DNA of 64,000 nt from Pseudomonas psychrophila (GTDB lineage: Bacteria > Pseudomonadota > Gammaproteobacteria > Pseudomonadales > Pseudomonadaceae): contig NZ_JYKZ01000003.1 of the NCBI RefSeq assembly GCF_001043005.1, forward strand, positions 410,260 to 474,259, written 5' to 3'. Within the stretch, counting starts at the first letter, position 1. Every line of letters begins with the position of its first letter. The notes beneath the pieces were generated by a model. It ran no database searches and was not told the DNA's origin. It was given only the letters and a program-made list of their open reading frames with translations. This document shows positions 33,653 through 41,738 of the stretch, one piece after another. A program made the translations under genes and the position numbers.

Positions 33653-35527
33653 TCAATGCCCCTCCGACGCTTTGCCCGTAGCGTTCATGGCGGCGTTGGT
33701 TTGTGCGGTTTTGCTGACTTCCCACCAGGTGTTCAGCCCCTCGTCATACTTGGGCTCCAGCGCCGGACGGGCGAAGCGGTTCTGGTACACGGTCGGGGTG
33801 CCCACCGAGTAATAGTTGGGAATCATGTAATAGCCCCACTGCAGGACGCGATCGAGGGCGCGGGCGTAATGCACCATTTCGTCACGGGTGTTGGCTTGTA
33901 CCAATCCGTCGAGCAGCGTGTCCACTGCCGGGTCGCGCAGCACGAAGGCGTTGGAGGCACCGGGCTGGGTGGCGCTGCGCGAGCCATACATGTCGTAAAG
34001 CTCTCGGCCCGGGGAGACAATGGGGTCGCCGCTGCGCGGAAAGCCCACCACGATCATGTCGTAGTCACGGGCATTGAGCCGGTTGACGTATTGCGCCGAG
34101 TCTATCTTACGGATTTCCATGTTGATCCCGATCTGCGCCAGGGTCCGTTTGTACGGCAGGATCATGCGGTCGAATCCGCCCTGTCCATCGAGGAATGTGA
34201 AGCTCAGCGGCTCGCCCTGTGCGTTGACCAAGGTGTTGTTTTTCGCGCTCCAGCCGGCCTCCTTGAGCAGCGCCAGGGCTTGCAGTTGCTTGTCGCGGAT
34301 GTAACCGCTGCCATCGGTTTTCGGCGCCTGGTAGACCTGCGTGAACACCTCATCTGGAACCTTGCCGCGCAGGGGTTCAAGGATCTCCCGTTCGCGGGCG
34401 TCGGGCAGGGCAGTGGCAGCCATTTCGCTTTTCGGGAAGTAGCTCTGCTGGCGCACATAAAAACTGCGCATCATCTGCTTGTTGGTCCATTCAAAATCCC
34501 ATAACAGGCTGAGCGCCTGGCGTACCCGGCGGTCCTGGAAAAACGGATTTTGCAGGTTGAAGGCAAAGCCCTGTGCCGCCCCCGGCTTTTGCTTGGCGAA
34601 TACCCCTTTTTGCAGGCGGCCATCGGTCAGCTTGGGGCTGTCGTAGCCGATGCTGAACCCGGTGGCCGAGAATTCGCGGTTGTAATCGAAGGCTCCACCC
34701 TTGAGCAGTTCGCGGGCCACGTCCGTGTCACCGTAAAAATTCACGGTCAGGCGGTCAAAGTTGTATAGCCCCTTGCTGACCGGCAAGTCCCTGGCCCACC
34801 AGTTTTTGTTGCGCTCAAAGCTGATGCTGCGCCCAGGATCTACCTGGGACACCGAATACGGGCCGCTGCCCAAAGGGGGCTCAAAACCGCCACCGTTGCT
34901 GAAGTCACGGGTTTCCCACCAGTGTTGCGGCAGGATGCGCATGCTCGCCAGATCCAGCGCCAAGGTTCGGTTCTGGTTGCTCTTGAAGTCGAAGCGCACT
35001 TGCAGCGGGCCTTCGACCTCCATGCCCTTGACCTCGCCATAGAGCATGCGAAAGCCCAGGCTGCCCTTGGTCATCAGCAGGTTGTAGGTGTAGGCGACGT
35101 CCCGGGCGGTGATTGGTGTGTCGTCCGCGAAACGTGCCTTGGGGTTCAAGTAAAACCGTACCCACAGTCCTTCGGGGTCGCGCTCCATTTTTTGCGCTAC
35201 TAGGCCGTATACGGTGTAGGGCTCATCCAGTGAACGAAAGGCCAGTGGCGAGTAGACCCAGTCGTTTACTTGAGCGACCCCGGTGCCTTGATCGACGTAG
35301 GGCGTGATGTAGTTGAACTGGCCGATTTCCATCGCCGCCCGGCTCAGGGAGCCGCCTTTGGGGGCGTTCGGATTTACAAAGTCGAAATGCTGGAAGCTGG
35401 CCGGGTATTTGGGCGCTTCGCCATAGACGGTCATGGCCTCGCTGGGTGCTGCACTTACGTTCAGGCACATGCAGGCCAGTACGGGCGCCAGCATGGAGCG
35501 GAGCAGGGGCAGGAATCGTAAAGGCAT
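33653..35527 (-). CDS. YejA-like extracellular peptide-binding protein
   Basis: A 624-residue family-5 solute-binding protein. The ATG at 35527 ([10 protein letters not shown]) has AAGGATC upstream and a signal peptide ending NVSAA; the longer frame runs into repeat sequence. Landmarks are [19 protein letters not shown], the [11 protein letters not shown] region and [20 protein letters not shown]. YejA-type proteins bind oligopeptides or microcin C-like compounds. First gene of a yejABE-like operon. Confidence 0.9.
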   Translation of the reverse strand: MPLRFLPLLRSMLAPVLACMCLNVSAAPSEAMTVYGEAPKYPASFQHFDFVNPNAPKGGSLSRAAMEIGQFNYITPYVDQGTGVAQVNDWVYSPLAFRSLDEPYTVYGLVAQKMERDPEGLWVRFYLNPKARFADDTPITARDVAYTYNLLMTKGSLGFRMLYGEVKGMEVEGPLQVRFDFKSNQNRTLALDLASMRILPQHWWETRDFSNGGGFEPPLGSGPYSVSQVDPGRSISFERNKNWWARDLPVSKGLYNFDRLTVNFYGDTDVARELLKGGAFDYNREFSATGFSIGYDSPKLTDGRLQKGVFAKQKPGAAQGFAFNLQNPFFQDRRVRQALSLLWDFEWTNKQMMRSFYVRQQSYFPKSEMAATALPDAREREILEPLRGKVPDEVFTQVYQAPKTDGSGYIRDKQLQALALLKEAGWSAKNNTLVNAQGEPLSFTFLDGQGGFDRMILPYKRTLAQIGINMEIRKIDSAQYVNRLNARDYDMIVVGFPRSGDPIVSPGRELYDMYGSRSATQPGASNAFVLRDPAVDTLLDGLVQANTRDEMVHYARALDRVLQWGYYMIPNYYSVGTPTVYQNRFARPALEPKYDEGLNTWWEVSKTAQTNAAMNATGKASEGH

Positions 35528-36497
35528 GCCGGGAGATCCTTGTGCCGCGCGTTGAAAACCCCCACACCCGCACAGCCAATGCTGTTCATTTAAACGAGCG
35601 GTGTTTTTGTGGGAGCGAGCTTGCTCGCGAAGGTCATTCACGATAGCGCGTATCCACTGGATAATCGCGTCGCTTTTGAGACCTTCGCGAGCGGGCTCGC
35701 TCCCACTTCAACTTTGGCGCCCTGAAGAGTCGAGCTTGCAGGGGTTACTGTGGGAGCGAGCCTGCTCGCGATGCAGGCGATGCGGTTTATCCGAACGATC
35801 GCGGTGCTGCCTTCGCGAGCGGGCTCGCTCCCACTTCAACTTTGGCGCCCTGAAGAGTTGAGCTTGCAGGGGTTACTGTGGGAGCGAGCCTGCTCGCGAT
35901 GCAGGCGATGCGGTTTATCCGAACGATCGCGGTGCTGCCTTCGCGAGCGGGCTCGCTCCCACTTCAACTTTGGCGCCCTGAAGAGTTGAGCTTGCAGGGG
36001 TTACTGTGGGAGCGAGCCTGCTCGCGATGCAGGCGATGCGGTTTATCCGAACGATCGCGGTGCTGCCTTCGCGAGCGGGCTCGCTCCCACTTCAACTTTG
36101 GCGCCCTGAAGAGTTGAGTTTGCAGGGATTATTGTGGGAGCGAGCCTGCTCGCGATGCAGGCGACGCGGTTTATCCGAATGATCGCGGTGCTGCCTTCGC
36201 GAGCGGGCTCGCTCCCACTTCAACTTTGGCGCCCTGAAGAATCGAGCTTGCAGGGGTTACTGTGGGAGCGAGCCTGCTCGCGATGCAGGCGATGTGGTTT
36301 ATCCGAACGATCGCGGTGCTGCCTTCGCGAGCGGGCTCGCTCCCACTTCAACTTTGGCGCCCTGAAGAGTTGAGCTTGCAGGGGTTACTGTGGGAGCGAG
36401 CCTGCTCGCGATACAGGCGATGTGGTTTATCCGAATGATCGCGGTGATGCCTTCGCGAGCGGGCTGGCTCCCACACTATTGCTAATTAAATAAAGGA
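35528..36497. other. 970-bp intergenic region dominated by a REP array
   Basis: Apart from about 70 bp of promoter sequence next to the peptide-binding protein gene, it is made of REP units. The 79-residue open frames repeated here are translations of the repeat and not proteins. Confidence 0.8.
35597..36476. repeat. Tandem REP-pair array 2, six units of exactly 128 bp plus a diverged first unit
   Basis: GATCGCGGTG recurs at 35797, 35925, 36053, 36181, 36309 and 36437, every interval being exactly 128 bases. Units contain two opposed REP arms joined by conserved sequence (CAACTTTGGCGCCCTGAAGA, TTGCAGGGGTTACT). They are nearly identical. The first unit (35609-35706) has an unrelated spacer and looks like the founding REP pair. 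The connecting sequence at the GATCGCGG side is shared with array 1. Confidence 0.93.
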
Positions 36498-37886
36498 TTA
36501 CCCGGGGTTAATCAGCCTTTGTCGACAGTGCAGGGTCAACCACGCGCCGCCGCTTTCGCGGTTGCTGACGTCCAGGCTAAAGCCGTGCAGGTTGACGATG
36601 GCGGCTACGATGGACAGGCCCAGGCCAAAACCGCCGTGCGTGTCATCGCAGCGGTAAAAACGCTTGAACACTGCCTCCCGCTCGGCCTCGGGGATCCCGG
36701 GGCCTGTGTCTAGCACTTCAATGCGCGGGCTCCCGTTATCGTCTGTGGCTCGCAGGGTCACTTCGCCGCCGGGGGGGGTGAATTTGATCGAATTGCTCAG
36801 CAGATTGGCCAGTGCCTCAAACAGCAATGCGCGATCGCCCGTCAGGCTGGGCAATGTCGGCTCCGTGTCGAGAATCAGGGTGACCTGGCCTTCTTCAGCC
36901 AGAGGCAGGTAAAAATCGTACAGCTCCTGCAGCAAGGGCAGCGGATCGAGCTGCAGGAAGCCCGAGCGTCGTTGATGGTCTTCCAGCTCGGATATGCGCA
37001 GCAATCCGCGAAAACGTGCCATCAAGGTGTCGGTTTCGCCGATCACTTCGTCCAGTTGCAGCGCCTCGGCGGAGCCCTCGACAGCATGCTGGCGCATCCG
37101 GTACAGCTGGGCCCGCAAGCGGGTGAGGGGGGTACGCAGGTCGTGGGCAATGTTGTCGCACACCCCTTTGACCTCGTGCATCAACAGTTCGATGCGATCG
37201 AGCATGGCGTTGACGATGGCGGCCAGCATGTCCAGCTCGTCACGTCGATTGGACAACGGCAGGCGGCAGGTTAAATCCCCCGCGATAATCGCTTCGGCAC
37301 TGGCCTGAATCGCCCGAATGCGTTGCAAGGGGCGTCGGCGCAGCAAATGCCAACCGGCAATGCCCGGGATGATGGTCAGCGACAAGCCCCAGAGCAGCGC
37401 GTGCAAAATGATCCGGGTGACGGCAAACAGCGAACCGTTGTCGCGTACCAGTACCAGCCAGCGGCCGTCGTTGGTCTGTGTGGCGATGGCATCGCAACTG
37501 TCCTGGGGCAGGTCGGGGTTGTCAGAGTCGATGCAGGTGCTCAGGGCATGGATCTGGCCATCCAGCGGCAAACCCGCAGGGAGTGATCGAATGGGGCCAC
37601 TCAGGGGCTTGTGGTGGGCATCGAACAGGCCATAGGCATCCACTGCGCGCATGTCGAAGGTCATGCTGGTGGCAAGCGCTTCGTCCAGTTGTTCGCCTTC
37701 AAAGCGGGCAAACAAATGCTGGCGTTGCATGAGCGAGTGCTTGGCCAGATTGCCCAGGTAATCCGACACCTCGTAATAAAGCACCCCCATCAGGATGCAG
37801 CTCCAGGCTACGAACAGAAAACTGTACAGCGCCAGCAGTCGGCTGCTGGAAGAACGCCAGCCCTTAGAGGGGTTCGGCAATGACAT
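36498..37886 (-). CDS. Sensor histidine kinase
   Basis: A 462-residue membrane kinase with TM helices near 18-38 and 155-178, a periplasmic region of about 115 residues between them (two Cys at about 118 and 131), a HAMP linker (180-235), phospho-acceptor His248 in NIAHDLRTPL and an ATPase domain with NLLSNSIKF, DTGPGIP and GFGLGLSIV. Its start overlaps the response regulator gene by 23 bases, so the pair is coupled. The signal is unknown; the short periplasmic loop recalls metal- or drug-responsive kinases. Confidence 0.92.
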   Translation of the reverse strand: MSLPNPSKGWRSSSSRLLALYSFLFVAWSCILMGVLYYEVSDYLGNLAKHSLMQRQHLFARFEGEQLDEALATSMTFDMRAVDAYGLFDAHHKPLSGPIRSLPAGLPLDGQIHALSTCIDSDNPDLPQDSCDAIATQTNDGRWLVLVRDNGSLFAVTRIILHALLWGLSLTIIPGIAGWHLLRRRPLQRIRAIQASAEAIIAGDLTCRLPLSNRRDELDMLAAIVNAMLDRIELLMHEVKGVCDNIAHDLRTPLTRLRAQLYRMRQHAVEGSAEALQLDEVIGETDTLMARFRGLLRISELEDHQRRSGFLQLDPLPLLQELYDFYLPLAEEGQVTLILDTEPTLPSLTGDRALLFEALANLLSNSIKFTPPGGEVTLRATDDNGSPRIEVLDTGPGIPEAEREAVFKRFYRCDDTHGGFGLGLSIVAAIVNLHGFSLDVSNRESGGAWLTLHCRQRLINPG

Positions 37887-38547
37887 AACCCGAGCCTCGG
37901 ACAGTGCGAATCAGAGGCACCTGGCCCGCAGGATCGATTTTTTTGCGCAGGCGACCGATATGCACGTCGATCAGGTTGGTGCCAGGGTCGAAGTGATAGC
38001 CCCAGACCTCTTCGAAAATCATCATGCGCGAGAGGATTTGCCCGGTGTTGCGCATCAGGAACTCCAGCAACTTGTACTCGGTGGGCAGCAGGCTCAGCTG
38101 TTGTTCGCAGCGACTGGCCTCACGGGTGATCAGGTTGAGTTCAAGGTCCGCGACGCGCAATGACGTTTCGTATTTGTCGACCGGGCTTTTGCGCCGCAAC
38201 AGGACTTCAACCCGGGCCGCCATTTCGTCGCTGGCAAAAGGTTTGGTCAGGTAGTCATCACCCCCTGCGCGAAGGCCGCGTACACGCTCGTCGACATCGG
38301 ACAGGGCGCTGATCATCAGAATCGGTGTACTCACGCCAATGGTGCGCAGGGTGGTCACAATCGCCAGGCCATCCAGTTCGGGGAGCATGCGGTCCAGTGT
38401 GATCAGGTCGTAGTCACCACTGACTGCGCGCACCAAACCTTCGCGACCATTGGCTACCCAATCGACCTCAAGGCCGTGGCTGGTCAATTCAGCCACGATT
38501 TCTTTCGCCGTTACGGCATCGTCTTCAATGGTCAAAATACGGGTCAT
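37864..38547 (-). CDS. OmpR/PhoB-family response regulator
   Basis: A 227-residue regulator. The receiver domain has acidic pocket Asp9/Asp10, phospho-acceptor Asp52 in LITLDRMLPELDG and the lysine in DYLTKPF. The C-terminal winged helix includes LLPTEYKLLEFLMRN and VDVHIGRLRKKID. First gene of the kinase operon. The divergent MATE exporter 218 bp away is a possible target. Confidence 0.93.
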   Translation of the reverse strand: MTRILTIEDDAVTAKEIVAELTSHGLEVDWVANGREGLVRAVSGDYDLITLDRMLPELDGLAIVTTLRTIGVSTPILMISALSDVDERVRGLRAGGDDYLTKPFASDEMAARVEVLLRRKSPVDKYETSLRVADLELNLITREASRCEQQLSLLPTEYKLLEFLMRNTGQILSRMMIFEEVWGYHFDPGTNLIDVHIGRLRKKIDPAGQVPLIRTVRGSGYVIAEPL

Positions 38548-38765
38548 ACCGTCACCTGATGGGCTCTTTCAGCGTTGAGCACATTTTGCCCGCAAAAAGC
38601 TGAAACGTTTCTGAATATTTCTTCATGTTCAGCAAGTCGTCAGAAAGCGTAGTCCAAATGCCCCTGATGAGACCCTCAAGCCGGGTCGTTGATCCTGCTC
38701 TTCAGGAATATCTGGATACATTTGCGGTATAACTCCCGTTGTTCATTTTTTCAGGCGCTGTGTTC

Positions 38766-40121
38766 ATGCAAACCCCTTCGCAACAGCCGCTGTGGCGGAT
38801 CTACCTGATCTTTCTCGCGCCCATGGTGCTGTCCAACTTCCTTCAGAGCTTCTCCGGTACCCTGAACGGGATTTATGTCGGGCAACTGCTGGGTACTCAG
38901 GCGCTGGCCGCGGTATCGGGGATGTTTCCCATCGTGTTCTTTTTTATCGCGCTGGTCATTGGTCTGGGGGCGGGGGCTTCGGTGCTGATCGGCCAGGCCT
39001 GGGGCGCGCGGGAAACCACGATGGTCAAGCAGATCACCGGGGCCACCTTGACCCTTGGGGCGCTGATCGGGCTGCTTGCTGCGGTGCTGGGCAGCCTGTT
39101 GGCGCGCCCCGCCTTGCAGGCGCTGGGCACGCCGGTTGACGTGCTGGAAGAGGCCGTCGGTTATGCCCGGGTGATGATGTTGATCATGCCATTGCTGCTG
39201 GTATTTATTTTGTTCACGCAAATTCTGCGCGGGGTCAGTGATACGGTTTCGCCATTGCTGGCACTGATGGTTTCAACGGCGGTGGGTTTACTGTTGACCC
39301 CGGCGCTGATCCTGGGCTGGACCGGCCTGCCACCCATGGGCATTCAAAGTGCTGCCTATGCGGGGCTGGTGGGCAACGTGCTGGCCATGCTGTTTTTGGT
39401 GCTGCGCCTGCGCCACAAAAACCATGTGATGGCACCAGATCGCGAGCTCTGGCTTGCACTGCGCCTGAACCGGGAAATTCTGGGCAAGGTGTTGCGCATC
39501 GGCCTGCCGACGGGCGTGCAGATGGTGGTGTTGTCACTGTCGGAGCTGGTGATTCTGGCGCTGGTCAACAGTCACGGCTCCCAGGCGACCGCGGCCTACG
39601 GGGCCGTGACCCAGATCGTCAACTACGTGCAGTTTCCGGCGTTGTCGATTGCAATCACCGCCTCGATCCTTGGCGCCCAGGCCATTGGCGCCGGGCGCAT
39701 TGAGCGCATCGGGCCCATCCTGCGCACCGGGCTGCTGATCAACCTGTGCCTGACCGGTTTCCTGATTGTGCTGGGCTATGTGCTTTCCCACTGGTTGCTG
39801 GGGCTGTTTATTACTGACGTTGACGCACGGGTCCGGGCTGAGCACCTGCTGCATATCATGCTGTGGAGCGTTCTGGTGTTTGGTTTCCAGGCGGTGATTG
39901 GCGGGATCATGCGAGCCAGCGGGGTGGTGTTGGTGCCTATGGGGATCACGATTTTCTGCGTGTTGTGCATCGAGTTGCCGGTGGCTTATGCACTCAATGC
40001 GCACTTTGGTCTCGAAGGGGTGTGGATGGCGTTCCCTGTGACCTATATCGCCATGCTGGGGTTGCAAGCCGCGTATTACCGGTTTGTGTGGCGGCATAAG
40101 CAGATTCAGCGACTGGTTTGA
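38766..40121 (+). CDS. MATE-family multidrug exporter
   Basis: A 451-residue cation-coupled exporter with 12 predicted helices in two related halves, including LSNFLQSFSGTLNGIYVGQLLG and GLPTGVQMVVLSLSELVILALVNSHG. The ATG at 38766 is preferred to an upstream TTG. MATE proteins expel cationic drugs and dyes with Na+ or H+. It stands alone and divergent from the two-component system. Confidence 0.9.
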   Translation: MQTPSQQPLWRIYLIFLAPMVLSNFLQSFSGTLNGIYVGQLLGTQALAAVSGMFPIVFFFIALVIGLGAGASVLIGQAWGARETTMVKQITGATLTLGALIGLLAAVLGSLLARPALQALGTPVDVLEEAVGYARVMMLIMPLLLVFILFTQILRGVSDTVSPLLALMVSTAVGLLLTPALILGWTGLPPMGIQSAAYAGLVGNVLAMLFLVLRLRHKNHVMAPDRELWLALRLNREILGKVLRIGLPTGVQMVVLSLSELVILALVNSHGSQATAAYGAVTQIVNYVQFPALSIAITASILGAQAIGAGRIERIGPILRTGLLINLCLTGFLIVLGYVLSHWLLGLFITDVDARVRAEHLLHIMLWSVLVFGFQAVIGGIMRASGVVLVPMGITIFCVLCIELPVAYALNAHFGLEGVWMAFPVTYIAMLGLQAAYYRFVWRHKQIQRLV

Positions 40122-40757
40122 GTGTGTGATGCTGCGTTTGGGTCTTCGGGTGATAACGGGTGTACCGGGTACATATCCGGCATTCGCTTCGCTCAGGAGT
40201 CCCTCGCGCAGGTGCGGTCAGATCAAAAGCATTGCACCCCGTGGCGTCCGACCTGGTTGGTGGGTTGTACTCACGACCCGTAGCAGCTGACGAGTAGCAC
40301 GAGGCTGCGTCCGGCTGCGTAGCAGTCGTGAAGTCGGCTTTCACGGTTAATCAGGCACTGCGCGTGTACCGGTTTTGCGACCGCTGCGCGATCGAACGTA
40401 GCCTCGTTCTACTCGTCAACTGCTACGAGGAGGGGTAAGCGTGAATCTGTAGTCGCTGACGAGCCGTGCGAGGCTGCGTCCGGTTTGGTGCGCCCCTGCG
40501 CCCCTGCGCGCTCGATCGCAGCCTCGTTCCACTCGTCAGCGACTACAGGCGCAAAACTATTCTCCATGGCCGTTTTTTCACTCCTCCATCCGGGCTAGGC
40601 CATTTGGACGATGTGTCTGTGACTGACCAGTCCGATGATCGAAGCCAGGTTCTGGATACCTCTGCGAGGAGCAATCCAGAGCATCCAAGATAATAAAAAA
40701 GAGGACTGGCTGCATGAACTCTGCCCAGCAACTGAATCGTGCAGCGAGGCATCAACC
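40122..40757. other. 636-bp intergenic region with composite repeats
   Basis: Bases 40140-40560 are dispersed repeat sequence. The last 200 bp before the YCF48-like gene probably hold its promoter; no additional gene is evident there. Confidence 0.65.
40140..40560 (+). repeat. Composite dispersed repeat with nested GTAGC/GCTAC inverted repeats
   Basis: Bases 40200-40435 match 53998-54240 over most of their length (AGATCAAAAGCA, GGTTGGTGGGTTG, CCGTAGCAGCTGACGAG, CCGGTTTTGCGACCGCTGCG, CCTCGTTCTACTCGTCA). The ends form a large inverted repeat, GTAGCAGCTGACGAGTAGC against the complementary strand near 40405-40430. A second, shorter inverted pair follows at 40450-40548. Confidence 0.8.
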
Positions 40758-41738
40758 ATGCGCTCAATGATCGGCTATCTGGTTTGCCTGATTGTCGCTG
40801 CAACCATCGCGTTTACCTTCTCCCCCCGCCCTGCTTCGACCGTCGCTTCTGCTCAGTTGCGGCCTGACCGCCTGCAAATCAACGGCATGCTGTACCTCGA
40901 CAAGCGTGTGGTAGCGGTGGGTGAGCGCGGCAATATTTTGCTCAGCGATGATCAGGGGCAGTCCTGGAAGGCCGCCGCGGTCAAGCCACAACGTGATCTG
41001 ACCCTCACCGCCCTGGTAGCCCTTGAAGACAAGAGCCTGCTGGCGGTGGGTCATGATGGCTGGATCCTGCGCTCCGAAGATGAAGGCGCAAACTGGTCCG
41101 AGGTCCGCTTTGATGGCGACATCGCCGAGCCTTTGCTGGGTGTCTGGAGTGCTGGCGGTAATCGCGTGCTGGCGTTCGGCAGCTTTGGCAAGTTTTACCA
41201 GTCCGATGATGACGGTCGCACCTGGCAAGCCCAGCCGCTGGAGGTGGACAGTGCTCACCTCAATGGCATGGACGGCGGTGCCGATGGTCGGCGGATGGTG
41301 GTGGGTGAGCAGGGGCTGGTGTTGCGCAGTGACGACGCAGGCCTCAGCTGGAAGAAACTGGAACCGTTCTACAACGGCTCATTGTTCGGTGTGGTGCGCC
41401 TGACCCCCGACCGTTGGGTCACTTACGGCATGCGCGGGCATGTGTTCGTCAGCCAGAACTTTGGCCAGACCTGGGAACCTGTGAAGGTGGGCAATCAGTT
41501 GCCGCTCTACGGGCATGCACTCTTGCCCAATGGCGGCGGTCTGCTGATTGTGGGTGCGGGCAGTTCTGTGGTTCGCCTGGACGGCAATGGTCGTCTGGTC
41601 AGTGCCACACGCCTGCCAGGGCTGGGTACGTTGACTTCAGCTGTATTGATCGGCGCCCAGCGCTTGCTGGTGGGGGGGGAGCGCGGTGTGTTTCAGGGGG
41701 CCGATGACGGCGTTGCTGCGCTCGGAGGTGCCCAGTGA
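40758..41738 (+). CDS. YCF48-like beta-propeller protein
   Basis: A 326-residue protein with GAGG before the ATG at 40758. It has an N-terminal membrane anchor or signal (MIGYLVCLIVAATIAFTF), then five BNR/YCF48-type blades of the form VGxxGxIxxSxDxGxxW: VGERGNILLSDDQGQSW, VGHDGWILRSEDEGANW, FGSFGKFYQSDDDGRTW, VGEQGLVLRSDDAGLSW and YGMRGHVFVSQNFGQTW. The stop overlaps the RND gene by four bases. Such propellers are regular partners of RND/MMPL exporters in degradation islands for hydrophobic compounds; their role is not known. Confidence 0.87.
   Translation: MRSMIGYLVCLIVAATIAFTFSPRPASTVASAQLRPDRLQINGMLYLDKRVVAVGERGNILLSDDQGQSWKAAAVKPQRDLTLTALVALEDKSLLAVGHDGWILRSEDEGANWSEVRFDGDIAEPLLGVWSAGGNRVLAFGSFGKFYQSDDDGRTWQAQPLEVDSAHLNGMDGGADGRRMVVGEQGLVLRSDDAGLSWKKLEPFYNGSLFGVVRLTPDRWVTYGMRGHVFVSQNFGQTWEPVKVGNQLPLYGHALLPNGGGLLIVGAGSSVVRLDGNGRLVSATRLPGLGTLTSAVLIGAQRLLVGGERGVFQGADDGVAALGGAQ

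Noticed and set aside
35750..36373. Repeated 79-residue open frames that look like a protein family
   Set aside because: They are translations of the 128-bp REP unit in one frame; identity follows from the DNA repeat and there is no start or ribosome-binding site of its own.
35597..36476. Possible CRISPR array
   Set aside because: The whole 128-bp unit is repeated, including the would-be spacers, and the conserved parts are REP palindromes. No cas genes are present.
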